The notes: a model not told the origin generated them from the letters alone. A stretch of 8,944 bases of DNA from CAYYJM01 sp964471755 (GCA_964471755.1 CAYYJM010000261.1:1-8944); one strand, 5' to 3'; shown: positions 1-6,636, counted from the stretch's first letter. Translations and numbers: made by a program.

Positions 1-78
1 CCGAATAGACTGCTGGAGCGAGGCTACCTACCTGATCGGCGAACGGTTGCGCGGCTCTGACCGACGAACTCCCGGCAC

Positions 79-3000
79 TCACGGCCGACCGGGTAGGAGC
101 CGTTCCAGCCCCTTCTGAAACGGCAGAAGCTTGTTCAGCCCCTTCTCGGCGGGCGGCAGCACCTTTTCGAGTTGTTTCTCGATCAGATCGCGGCCCGTCT
201 CGCGGATCGTGTCCCGGGCGACCTCGCCGGCCAGCTTCGCCACCGCTTGCTGGAAGGCGGCCGGGTCGAGACGCGGATGCGTCATCGTGCCGCCGATCGG
301 GACCGGAATCATCCGACCGGCCAGGGCCTGGGCCACCTTCGGATTGCTGCCCACCAGCGCCGCCGGAATCGGCACCTCGGCCACCAGTGACAGCGAACCG
401 TCAAGACCGACCGAACCGCGAGTCTTGACCGTGAAGTTGTTCACGGTCAGCGTCAGGTTCTCGTGGTGAACCCGGCCATTCTCGACACGAACCGGAATCA
501 CGTTCTCGTTGGCCAGGGTGACGCTCGTCTGGCCGACGCCCAGGAGACGAGCGATCTCCGTCGTCAGTGGACCGGCAGCGACCACGGCACGATGAATGAT
601 CAGCCGGCCCTGCAAGGACGTCTGTGTCGGAGCGCTCAGCGGAATCCGGTTGCCCTCCAGGATGAAGCTGAACTCGCCCTCCGTCGCGGTCGAGTTGGCG
701 ATGGCCGGCAGGGCGTAGCCGAGAGCGTGAGCGGTGGACTGCGGCGTCAGCTTCGCCCGGTTGATGATCGTGCCCGGAGCCAGGGTCGCCTCCATCGGAG
801 CCGGGTCGAGACGCACCGTCGGCTGGACGCGCGCCTTGCCGCTTCCACCCGCGAAGCCCGCCTCGATGGCGTTCGTGGTGAGGATGCCGTTGGACAGATT
901 CAGACGCAGTTCGCCGGGGCCGACGTCCAGACCGTAGGCCCGGACGGATTGCCAGTCGAGCGAGGCATTCGCGTTGACGGCCCGGAGCGCGGTCAGCGGC
1001 CCCGTGACGCGGAATTCCCTCCGGCCCTGCCCCGTCGCCTGGAAGCCGCTGCCGAGAACGTCGCGGAACTGCGGCGTCAGTCGAGCGAGATCGTAGCCGA
1101 GACTGCCGGCCAGATCCACGTCGCAGGTCGTACTCCATCGCGATAGGGTGCCCTTGCCATCGAGGACGAGCGCATCCCGGCCCACACGGAGCGTATCCAG
1201 GGTGGCGACCTGGTGAGCGGGATCGACGCTGCCGACGGCGGTCACCTGAACCTGCGGATCGGAGTAGCGGGTGCCGTAGGCGAAGTTCTTCACGTCGAGG
1301 TTGGTGTCGAACTGGGTGATGGCTCCATCAGTCGAGCAGCGCAACGTACCGCTGGCCAGGCCGGCCCAGCGATCGCCGGGAATCTGAAGCGTCTGCTGAA
1401 GTCGGCCGAGGTCGGCGTTCAGGCTACCGTTCGCGGTAACGCGGTAACCGGCCGGGATCGGGTCCAGGGTCGCCTTGGGCACGACCATTGCCACCGTGGA
1501 CGAGCGCACCTGGAGATCAGTGACCTCCACCTTGCCGGTGGCACGAGTGATCACGGCCGAACCGGCCGCGGCGATCACCTTCGGTTCATCGAGAGCCAGG
1601 CCGTAGCCGCGGAAGACGGTGCGGTCCACGTCGAGGCCGAGCTTATCGACGCGAAGCAGGGTCGGCGCGTAGGTGACGATGCCGGTGATCGTTCCGTTGC
1701 CGCCGAGTTGGAAGTTTCGCGGCACGGGAACGACGCCGGCCGCACGAGTTCGCCAGCGGGCCAGGTCGCCGCTCAGACTCAGGGCTGCCGACGCCTGCTC
1801 GCAGCGGGCCAGATCGGCGATCGGTTCACGCAGTGATACGCTGAGCAGGTCGCCGCCAGCACTCAGGGCCAGCGTGCCGGAATCGATGCGAACCGGCTGG
1901 CCGACGGCGAGCAGACCCTGGGCGTCGAGGGTCGCCGTCAGGGCGGCTTCCTGGAGCGATCGACCGGCGGCGTCGGCGTAGGCGAAGCGGGTCGCCTCGA
2001 CGCGTGCCGTGGCTTGCAGGCTGCCGGTCGCGGTCCGCGTGGCGTCGAGTCGCACCTTGCCGACGCCGGTCAACGTCGTGCCGGCCAGATCGATGAAGTC
2101 GGCCAGGCGCGTCATCAGGCGATCGACGGTCAAGGTCGCCTCCAGGTGAAGTTTCTCGGCCGAGCCGCTCGCCGTGGCGACGAGGAATTCCGAGCGGCAC
2201 TCGAACTGATCGAACGCCGGCAGCTCGCCCGGCTTGAGGCGGCTGATGAAGGTCAGCAGCAGCGGCTCGTCCCAGCTGAGCAGCTTGCCCTGGCGCTCGG
2301 CCTTGAGAGCCGAGGTACGCACCTCGCCCTGCCAGACGGTCGCCGGCGATTCGGCCCGGCTGGTGAGCTTCACGCTGACCTGGCCCTCGCGGATCAGGGT
2401 GCCATCGCGGACGGCGAGGGTGCGCGGCAGGAGGGCGGCCAGGCGGGCGAGATCAACGCGGGCGTCGAGCGTCAGATCGGGCCGGGTCAGCAGACGATCG
2501 ACTGGCTCGGCCGTGTCGAAGGTGCCGCGAACCGTGGCCGAGGCGACATCGCAACGCAGATCGGCCTGCCGCACCGTGGCGCGCGGACCGACGGTCGTCA
2601 CGTCGAGCGGCAACTCGAGCCGGGCCAGGCGAAGAGTGTCGCCCTGAAGTGTCGGCGAGGTGACAGCGATCTCCTGACCGCGAAGATTGCCGGCCAGGGT
2701 CAGGGTCGGCTGGCGATCGGCGGTGCCCCAGGTGAGGGCGGCATCGCCAGAGAGCCGGCCGCCGACCGTGGTGCCCGGCTGAAAGCGACGCAGGGCCGGG
2801 TCGAGCAGATCGAGCGGGAAAGCCTCGGTCGTCAGCTTCGCCTGACCGCTGGTGCCCAGGGTCGCGTCGAGGGACACGCGGCCGGGTTTCTCGCTGGCGA
2901 CGCTGGCCGACACGGTCGCCGTGGGCGATTCGCCTCGCGGCAGAGTGACAACAGCCTGTCCCTGCTCCAGGGTGGTCGTCCGATTCGTCGGCGTGTCGCG

Positions 3001-3498
3001 AAGGTGGATGGTCGCTCCCTCCACGCGCAGGGTCAGCACCGGCGGCGGTGAGGCCGGGCTGCTGCTCGGCTTGAGGTAGTTGACCAGGACGCGCTCGACG
3101 TTGCTGTCGCGGGCGGCGGTGACAACGTGGAGCGTCGGCCGTTCGACGGTGAACTCGCCCAGGTCGGAGCGATCCCAGGCCAGGGCGAGGAGCGACTTCG
3201 AGGAAACGACTCGCGGAATGGTGGCGACCGGGGCTCCCTCGGTGTCGCTGAGGGTCACGTCGCGCAGTTCGACGGGCAGCAGCCAGCCGAGAGTGGCACT
3301 ACCGATGGACAGCCGGCCGTTGAGGTCGGAAAGGGCCTGCCGGGCAATGACATCGATCAGGCCCGTCCAGGCGATCAGGTTCGGGGCGAACCCGAGCAGG
3401 AGCAGTACGACGACCAGAAAGCCGACGAGGCGGCGAAACCAGCGGCGCGGTGGCCGGGTAGGGGCCTTCGGAGTCGGCGCGGCGGGAGTGTCTGACAT
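79..3498 (-). CDS. AsmA/TamB-like inner-membrane-anchored periplasmic protein
   Basis: Large protein of 1139 residues counted from the start MSDTPAAP at 3498. An alternative ATG lies three codons upstream at 3507 (MKTMSDT), and neither has a clear Shine-Dalgarno sequence. The reading frame stays open upstream to 3714, but that extension is Cys/Arg/Pro-rich and looks non-coding. The N terminus has a Pro/Arg-rich cytoplasmic tail (residues 1-23) followed by one hydrophobic segment (about 24-41, rich in V and L), so this is a signal anchor with the rest in the periplasm. Next comes a region typical of AsmA proteins (SIGSATLGWLLPVELRDV) and then a very long stretch of alternating beta-strand-like sequence with recurring short G-x-L and V-x-L patterns. 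Residues about 1000-1056 resemble the AsmA C-terminal repeat. The extreme C terminus is a charged helix with repeated LLP/KGL motifs. Family members (AsmA, TamB, YhdP, YdbH) form lipid-conducting beta grooves between inner and outer membranes; that role here is inference. The gene is divergent from the SDR gene. Family call is fairly sure, exact subfamily is not. Confidence 0.82.
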   Translation of the reverse strand: MSDTPAAPTPKAPTRPPRRWFRRLVGFLVVVLLLLGFAPNLIAWTGLIDVIARQALSDLNGRLSIGSATLGWLLPVELRDVTLSDTEGAPVATIPRVVSSKSLLALAWDRSDLGEFTVERPTLHVVTAARDSNVERVLVNYLKPSSSPASPPPVLTLRVEGATIHLRDTPTNRTTTLEQGQAVVTLPRGESPTATVSASVASEKPGRVSLDATLGTSGQAKLTTEAFPLDLLDPALRRFQPGTTVGGRLSGDAALTWGTADRQPTLTLAGNLRGQEIAVTSPTLQGDTLRLARLELPLDVTTVGPRATVRQADLRCDVASATVRGTFDTAEPVDRLLTRPDLTLDARVDLARLAALLPRTLAVRDGTLIREGQVSVKLTSRAESPATVWQGEVRTSALKAERQGKLLSWDEPLLLTFISRLKPGELPAFDQFECRSEFLVATASGSAEKLHLEATLTVDRLMTRLADFIDLAGTTLTGVGKVRLDATRTATGSLQATARVEATRFAYADAAGRSLQEAALTATLDAQGLLAVGQPVRIDSGTLALSAGGDLLSVSLREPIADLARCEQASAALSLSGDLARWRTRAAGVVPVPRNFQLGGNGTITGIVTYAPTLLRVDKLGLDVDRTVFRGYGLALDEPKVIAAAGSAVITRATGKVEVTDLQVRSSTVAMVVPKATLDPIPAGYRVTANGSLNADLGRLQQTLQIPGDRWAGLASGTLRCSTDGAITQFDTNLDVKNFAYGTRYSDPQVQVTAVGSVDPAHQVATLDTLRVGRDALVLDGKGTLSRWSTTCDVDLAGSLGYDLARLTPQFRDVLGSGFQATGQGRREFRVTGPLTALRAVNANASLDWQSVRAYGLDVGPGELRLNLSNGILTTNAIEAGFAGGSGKARVQPTVRLDPAPMEATLAPGTIINRAKLTPQSTAHALGYALPAIANSTATEGEFSFILEGNRIPLSAPTQTSLQGRLIIHRAVVAAGPLTTEIARLLGVGQTSVTLANENVIPVRVENGRVHHENLTLTVNNFTVKTRGSVGLDGSLSLVAEVPIPAALVGSNPKVAQALAGRMIPVPIGGTMTHPRLDPAAFQQAVAKLAGEVARDTIRETGRDLIEKQLEKVLPPAEKGLNKLLPFQKGLERLLPGRP

Positions 3499-3592
3499 GG
3501 TCTTCATCCATGAGGGAACGGGGCACGCCTTCCAGCGCGAGTTATCTTCTGGATCGTCCAGAGCCGGTTCCGGATGTGCCGGAGGCGTCGCT

Positions 3593-3613
3593 CCTCGGTA
3601 CAATTGTCCGAGG
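3593..3613. promoter_or_regulatory. Operator-like dyad in the divergent intergenic region
   Basis: Between the start of the AsmA-like gene (3498/3507) and the SDR start (3671) lies CCTCGG (3593-3598), TA, CAATTG (3601-3606), T, CCGAGG (3608-3613). The outer arms are perfect inverted repeats and the AT-rich centre is itself a palindrome. The embedded TACAAT (3599-3604) matches a sigma-70 -10 hexamer reasonably well for the plus direction, but I find no convincing -35 at 16-18 bp. Just downstream, GCACAGGC occurs twice (3622-3629 and 3631-3638) with a 9-bp period. The position and symmetry suit a regulator-binding site or divergent promoter; a short transcribed hairpin is also possible. No regulator gene is present in the window. 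Confidence 0.35.
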
Positions 3614-3657
3614 TCGAGGCAGCACAGGCGGCACAGGCACTGCATCCGAAACAGGTC

Positions 3658-3663
3658 GGGAGG
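3658..3663 (+). promoter_or_regulatory. Strong Shine-Dalgarno sequence that decides the SDR start
   Basis: GGGAGG at 3658-3663 is a near-ideal Shine-Dalgarno sequence. It is followed after 7 nt by an in-frame ATT codon at 3671-3673, only a few codons before the first beta strand of the Rossmann fold. No ATG, GTG or TTG lies in frame between 3500 and this point, so this site is the main argument for initiation at ATT. Confidence 0.55.
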
Positions 3664-3670
3664 TCGTCCC

Positions 3671-4630
3671 ATTTCGACGCAGCGAATCCTGATCACGGGC
3701 AGTTCCGGCTTCATCGGCGGTCATCTGTTCGCGCGCTTCCGGCAGCTCGGCTGGCAGGTCACGGGTACGGGGAGACGTTCGCTCGATGTCGCTGGGTATG
3801 TCGCGCACGACCTGGCGGAACCGTGGCCGACGGCGCTGGCGGGACCGTTCGACGTGATCGTCCACGGCGCGGCCCGATCGTCGCCGTGGGGCAGTCGGCG
3901 CGACTTCGAGCGTGACAACGTCGTGGCGACACGGCGGGTGATCGACCACGGCCGGGCGAACGGCCTGCCACGGCTGATCTTCCTGTCGTCGTCGAGCGTG
4001 CTATACGAGGATCGTCACCAGTGGAATCTGACCGAGGAGACGCCGCTGGCCGCCCGGCCGGTCAACACCTACGCGGCGACGAAGCAGCAGGCCGAGACGC
4101 TCGTCCGTCAGTATCCGGGTCCGTGGGTGATCCTGCGGCCACGAGCGGTCGTCGGGCCGGGCGACACGGTGCTGTTGCCGCGCATCCTGCGCGCGGCCGA
4201 GGCGGGCCGGTTGCCGCTGCTGACCAGTCCGGAGCCGGTCGTCGGCGATCTGATCTACATCGACAACCTGACCGACTGCGTCGAGAAGGCGGCGACCGAT
4301 CCGGCGATTCGGGGCGTCTACAACTTGACGAATGCCGAGCCGGTGCCGATCCTGGCGTGGCTGCTGGAATTGTTCCAGCGCCTGGAGATCCCGACGCCGA
4401 CACGGCGTGTGCCGGTGTCGCGGGCCCTGTGGGCGGCGTGGCTGCTGGAGTGGGCCTACACGCTGCTCCCGCTGGGCAAGGAGCCGCCGATCACGCGGTT
4501 CGGCGTCCACGTCTTCGCGTACTCGAAGACGTTCGACGTGCGGAAGATGCTCGCTGACATGGGACAGCCACTCGTATCCCTGCGCGAGGGGATGGAACGG
4601 ATCGTGGCGGCGTTGAAACGACCCATTTAG
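3671..4630 (+). CDS. NAD(P)-dependent epimerase/dehydratase-family (extended SDR) oxidoreductase
   Basis: Rossmann-fold extended short-chain dehydrogenase, 319 residues from the proposed ATT start. Residues 6-16 carry the nucleotide-binding motif G10-SS-G13-FI-G16 after strand RILIT. VIVHGAA (62-68), the catalytic serine region FLSSSS (104-109) and the catalytic pair Y134-x3-K138 (YAATK) follow. LRPRAVVGPGD, YIDNL and YNLTNAEP are typical of the 3-beta-HSD/OleD-like and sugar-epimerase branch. The C-terminal region, with AYSKTFD and a closing EGMERIVA helix, would form the substrate-binding lobe. The likely reaction is NAD(P)-linked reduction or oxidation of a keto/hydroxy substrate; given the neighbouring ketoacyl synthase, a beta-keto acyl or lipid substrate is my inference. 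The start is unusual: the only in-frame ATG upstream (3497) would add 58 low-complexity residues and overlap the divergent gene's start codon, whereas ATT 3671 has an excellent Shine-Dalgarno sequence. The TAG stop lies inside the palindrome at 4625-4688. The family is certain, the substrate unknown. Confidence 0.88.
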   Translation: MSTQRILITGSSGFIGGHLFARFRQLGWQVTGTGRRSLDVAGYVAHDLAEPWPTALAGPFDVIVHGAARSSPWGSRRDFERDNVVATRRVIDHGRANGLPRLIFLSSSSVLYEDRHQWNLTEETPLAARPVNTYAATKQQAETLVRQYPGPWVILRPRAVVGPGDTVLLPRILRAAEAGRLPLLTSPEPVVGDLIYIDNLTDCVEKAATDPAIRGVYNLTNAEPVPILAWLLELFQRLEIPTPTRRVPVSRALWAAWLLEWAYTLLPLGKEPPITRFGVHVFAYSKTFDVRKMLADMGQPLVSLREGMERIVAALKRPI

Positions 4631-4688
4631 CCGCCGGCTTGCCGGCGGTCTTCGCAGCGAAAACCCGCCGGCAAGCCGGCGGCTAAAT
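4625..4688. repeat. Nested palindromic intergenic repeat (REP/BIME-like), possible terminator hairpin
   Basis: Perfect 24-bp inverted arms lie at 4625-4648 and 4665-4688, separated by 16 nt. Each arm contains its own palindrome: CCGCCGGC-TT-GCCGGCGG on the left and CCGCCGGC-AA-GCCGGCGG on the right, bordered by ATTTAG and CTAAAT. The spacer contains a small dyad TTCGC-A-GCGAA (4651-4661). The DNA or RNA could fold as one long hairpin or as two adjacent hairpins closed by the TTTAG/CTAAA ends. The upstream gene's stop TAG (4628-4630) lies within the left arm. There is no downstream T-run, so a classical intrinsic terminator is not supported. A multi-copy REP or MITE-like element, or an mRNA-end stabiliser, is more likely. 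The inverted repeat is certain, the role is not. Confidence 0.85.
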
Positions 4689-4705
4689 GAAGGGACGGAC
4701 CGCCC

Positions 4706-5695
4706 ATGCTGCAACACTTCGACATCATCGGCACGGGCCTGTTCCTGCCGGCCCAGCGCTGGTCGGCCGAGGAGATCGACGCGCGGGCCGACCTGCCGGT
4801 CGGCTGGACCCGGACCCATGCCGGCGTCCTGAATCGGCACGCCTGCGACATCCCGCGCGAGACGCTCGCTGACATGGCCCAGGCAGCCGTCGCGGCGGCG
4901 CTGGCCGATGCCGGCGTCGGCTGGGGCGAGGTCGATCTGCTGATTGATGCCAGCACGTCGCGGGGCCAACCGATTCCGTGCAACGCCGTGCAGGTGCTGG
5001 CCCGGTTCGGCGAACCGGCCGTGGGGGTCGCTGGCTTCGACGTGCAGAGTACCTGCCTGGGCTTCATCGTCGCGGTGCAGGTGGCGAATGGCCTGCTGGC
5101 CTCGGGAGCGTACCGGCACGTCGTGATCGTCTGCTCCGAGGCAGGCTTCGCGGCGGTCAACTGGAAGGAACCGGAGAGTGCCTGCCTGGTCGGCGACGCG
5201 GCGGCGGCCGTCGTGCTGCGCCGACGCGAGCCGACGCCGACGTACTTCCACATTCACGAGACGTTTCCGCAGTACGTCGAGGCGTGCCAGATCCGCGGTG
5301 GTGGCCATAATCTGTCACCGATGGACTATCGGCCGGAGATCGATCACGAGTACCGCTTCCACATGGACGGGCCGCAACTGTTCCGCGCCGCTGGCAAGCA
5401 TCTGCCACCGATGACGCGCCGGTTGATCGAGCAGGCGAACGTCGATCCGGCGCGTTTACAGGTCGTGCCGCATCAGGCCTCGCCGCGCGCGGTCGAAATC
5501 CTGCGTCGGCTGATGGCTTTCACGCCGGAGCAGTATCATGACCGGGTCGCCCACCTGGGCAACATGGCGTCGGCGAGCATCCCGGCCGTGTTCCACCAGT
5601 GCCGGGCCGAGGGCCGGATCGTCGCCGGCCAGGATGTCCTCTTCCTGGGCACGTCGGCCGGCTACTCGCAGGCCGGCCTGATCTTCCGGATGTGA
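4706..5695 (+). CDS. Beta-ketoacyl-ACP synthase III (KAS III/FabH-like) condensing enzyme
   Basis: Thiolase-fold condensing enzyme of 329 residues, the normal size for FabH-type synthases. The three active-site residues are visible: Cys117 in FDVQSTCLGF, His256 in VVPHQASPRA and Asn286 in HLGNMASASIP. The region W34-T-R36-T-H-A-G resembles the W...R...TG segment that contacts CoA in FabH. VGDAAAAVVL (162-171) and the closing glycine-rich LGTSAGYSQAGLIF complete the fold. These enzymes load an acyl group from CoA (or ACP) on the cysteine and condense it, either decarboxylatively with a malonyl thioester or, in OleA relatives, with a second acyl-CoA. The sequence does not say which. I see no glutamate at the spacing used by OleA, and the context is not a fatty-acid synthesis operon, so a housekeeping FabH seems less likely than a specialised secondary-lipid enzyme. 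A weak AGGG (4692-4694 area) lies about 11 nt before ATG 4706. The stop is 3 nt before the MBL-fold gene, indicating co-translation. Class certain, pathway inferred. Confidence 0.92.
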   Translation: MLQHFDIIGTGLFLPAQRWSAEEIDARADLPVGWTRTHAGVLNRHACDIPRETLADMAQAAVAAALADAGVGWGEVDLLIDASTSRGQPIPCNAVQVLARFGEPAVGVAGFDVQSTCLGFIVAVQVANGLLASGAYRHVVIVCSEAGFAAVNWKEPESACLVGDAAAAVVLRRREPTPTYFHIHETFPQYVEACQIRGGGHNLSPMDYRPEIDHEYRFHMDGPQLFRAAGKHLPPMTRRLIEQANVDPARLQVVPHQASPRAVEILRRLMAFTPEQYHDRVAHLGNMASASIPAVFHQCRAEGRIVAGQDVLFLGTSAGYSQAGLIFRM

Positions 5696-5698
5696 ACC

Positions 5699-6553
5699 AT
5701 GCCGCTCGATCGCGTGACGTTTCTGAACTCGGGATACTGCACCCAGTCGAGCTACCTGGCTGGCCGACGCTCGCTGGCCTGGACGCGGTTCCACGCTGTG
5801 TTCGTCTACCTGGAGCATCCCGTCCACGGGCCGGCGGTGATCGATACGGGTTACAGCCCGCACTTTCGCCCGGCGACGGAACCGTTCCCCGAGCGCTTCT
5901 ACCGCTGGCTGACGCCGGTACACCTCGATCCACGAAAACGGCCGACGACGATCCTCCAGGCGAACGGCATCCATCCGGAACGAATCAAGACCCTGTTCGT
6001 GTCGCACTTTCATGGCGACCACGTCGCCGGCCTGCGCGATTTCTCGACGCCGACGTTCGTCTACCGGCGTGAGTCGTACGAATTGCTGATGCGACTGAGC
6101 CGGTGGGGCCAGGTCCACAACGGCTTCCTGGCGAAGCTGATACCGGAGGATTTCGTCGCCCGTGGCAAGACCATCACCGAGGGCGATTTCCAACGCGGAA
6201 CCAACGCCCTGAGCGAATTTCAGGTGTTGGATTACTGGGGCGACGGGAGTTTACTCTTCGTCGACTTGCCCGGTCATGCGTGGGGGCACACCGGGTATAT
6301 AATGTCAACGAAAACGGAGCGATTCTTCTACATCGTTGATGCGACGTGGGACGTGGACGTGATGCTGGCCGCCAGGACGCTGCCGAGGTTGTCACGCGGC
6401 TTCCAGGCGGATTATCCGGCGTACCTGCGAACGCAGGAGTTGCTGCGCCAGCTGGCGGCGCTGGGGGAGTATCCCCTCTTCGCGTGCCATTGCCCGAAGA
6501 CGCAGGCCCTCGTGGTCAATTACCCCGGCGAGCGTGGGGCGTCAGCCCCATGA
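5699..6553 (+). CDS. MBL-fold (metallo-beta-lactamase superfamily) metallo-hydrolase
   Basis: Cytoplasmic-looking protein of 284 residues with no signal peptide. The metal-binding signature is complete: H103-F-H105-G-D107-H108 (SHFHGDHVAG), a later histidine in PGHAWGHTG (H193 or H197), the bridging D214 in YIVDATWD, and a final histidine H264 in FACHCP. This predicts a dinuclear zinc (or iron) hydrolase acting on an ester, thioester, lactone or similar bond. The gene starts 3 nt after the stop of the KAS III gene, so the two are almost surely translated together. That makes a role in releasing or editing the synthase product, such as a thioesterase, an attractive inference, comparable to MBL-type thioesterases paired with polyketide synthases. 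Lactonase or other esterase activity is equally possible from sequence. The last few residues (ERGASAP) and the TGA stop are encoded by the left arm of a palindromic repeat, suggesting the original C terminus was altered by that element. Fold certain, substrate unknown. Confidence 0.9.
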   Translation: MPLDRVTFLNSGYCTQSSYLAGRRSLAWTRFHAVFVYLEHPVHGPAVIDTGYSPHFRPATEPFPERFYRWLTPVHLDPRKRPTTILQANGIHPERIKTLFVSHFHGDHVAGLRDFSTPTFVYRRESYELLMRLSRWGQVHNGFLAKLIPEDFVARGKTITEGDFQRGTNALSEFQVLDYWGDGSLLFVDLPGHAWGHTGYIMSTKTERFFYIVDATWDVDVMLAARTLPRLSRGFQADYPAYLRTQELLRQLAALGEYPLFACHCPKTQALVVNYPGERGASAP

Positions 6554-6607
6554 CTCTTCGTCTTCACCAAGTATCGGCAGTCATGGGGCTAACGCCCCAC
6601 GCTCGCC
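6527..6607. repeat. Second nested palindromic repeat overlapping the end of the MBL-fold gene
   Basis: 28-bp inverted arms at 6527-6554 and 6580-6607 match at 27 of 28 positions (the mismatch is C6543 opposite A6591) and are separated by 25 nt. Each arm again carries an internal palindrome: TGGGGC-GTCA-GCCCCA on the left and TGGGGC-TAAC-GCCCCA on the right. The MBL gene's TGA stop (6551-6553) and its final eight codons or so lie in the left arm. The spacer begins TCTTCG, as does the spacer of the element at 4625-4688, although the arms differ in sequence. No T-run follows the right arm. Best read as a REP/MITE-like intergenic element that may also mark the transcript end; the next gene starts 29 nt beyond it. 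Confidence 0.85.
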
Positions 6608-6636
6608 AGGCACCAACCCCCTCGGAGATCCCCGCG

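Noticed and set aside
1..78. Possible end of another gene or a terminator downstream of the AsmA-like gene
   Set aside because: No convincing frame, hairpin with T-run or motif in this short edge.
2014..3051. Plus-strand open frame (about 345 codons) inside the AsmA-like gene
   Set aside because: Translation is Gly/Arg/Gln/Ala-rich with no motifs. The minus strand gives a coherent membrane-anchored beta-rich protein over the whole interval.
3080..3670. N-terminal extension of the SDR frame back to 3080
   Set aside because: Most of it lies antisense to the AsmA-like gene and is Arg/Ser/Thr-rich; the Rossmann fold begins at 3671 behind a strong Shine-Dalgarno sequence.
4625..4688. Rho-independent terminator
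   Set aside because: The stem is ample, but no run of T follows the right arm on either strand, and the nested palindrome fits a repeat element better. A terminating or processing role remains possible.
4001..5308. Minus-strand open frame (about 435 codons) spanning the SDR and KAS III genes
   Set aside because: It runs through two well-supported plus-strand genes and the palindrome between them, and its translation is low-complexity and Arg/Gln-rich.
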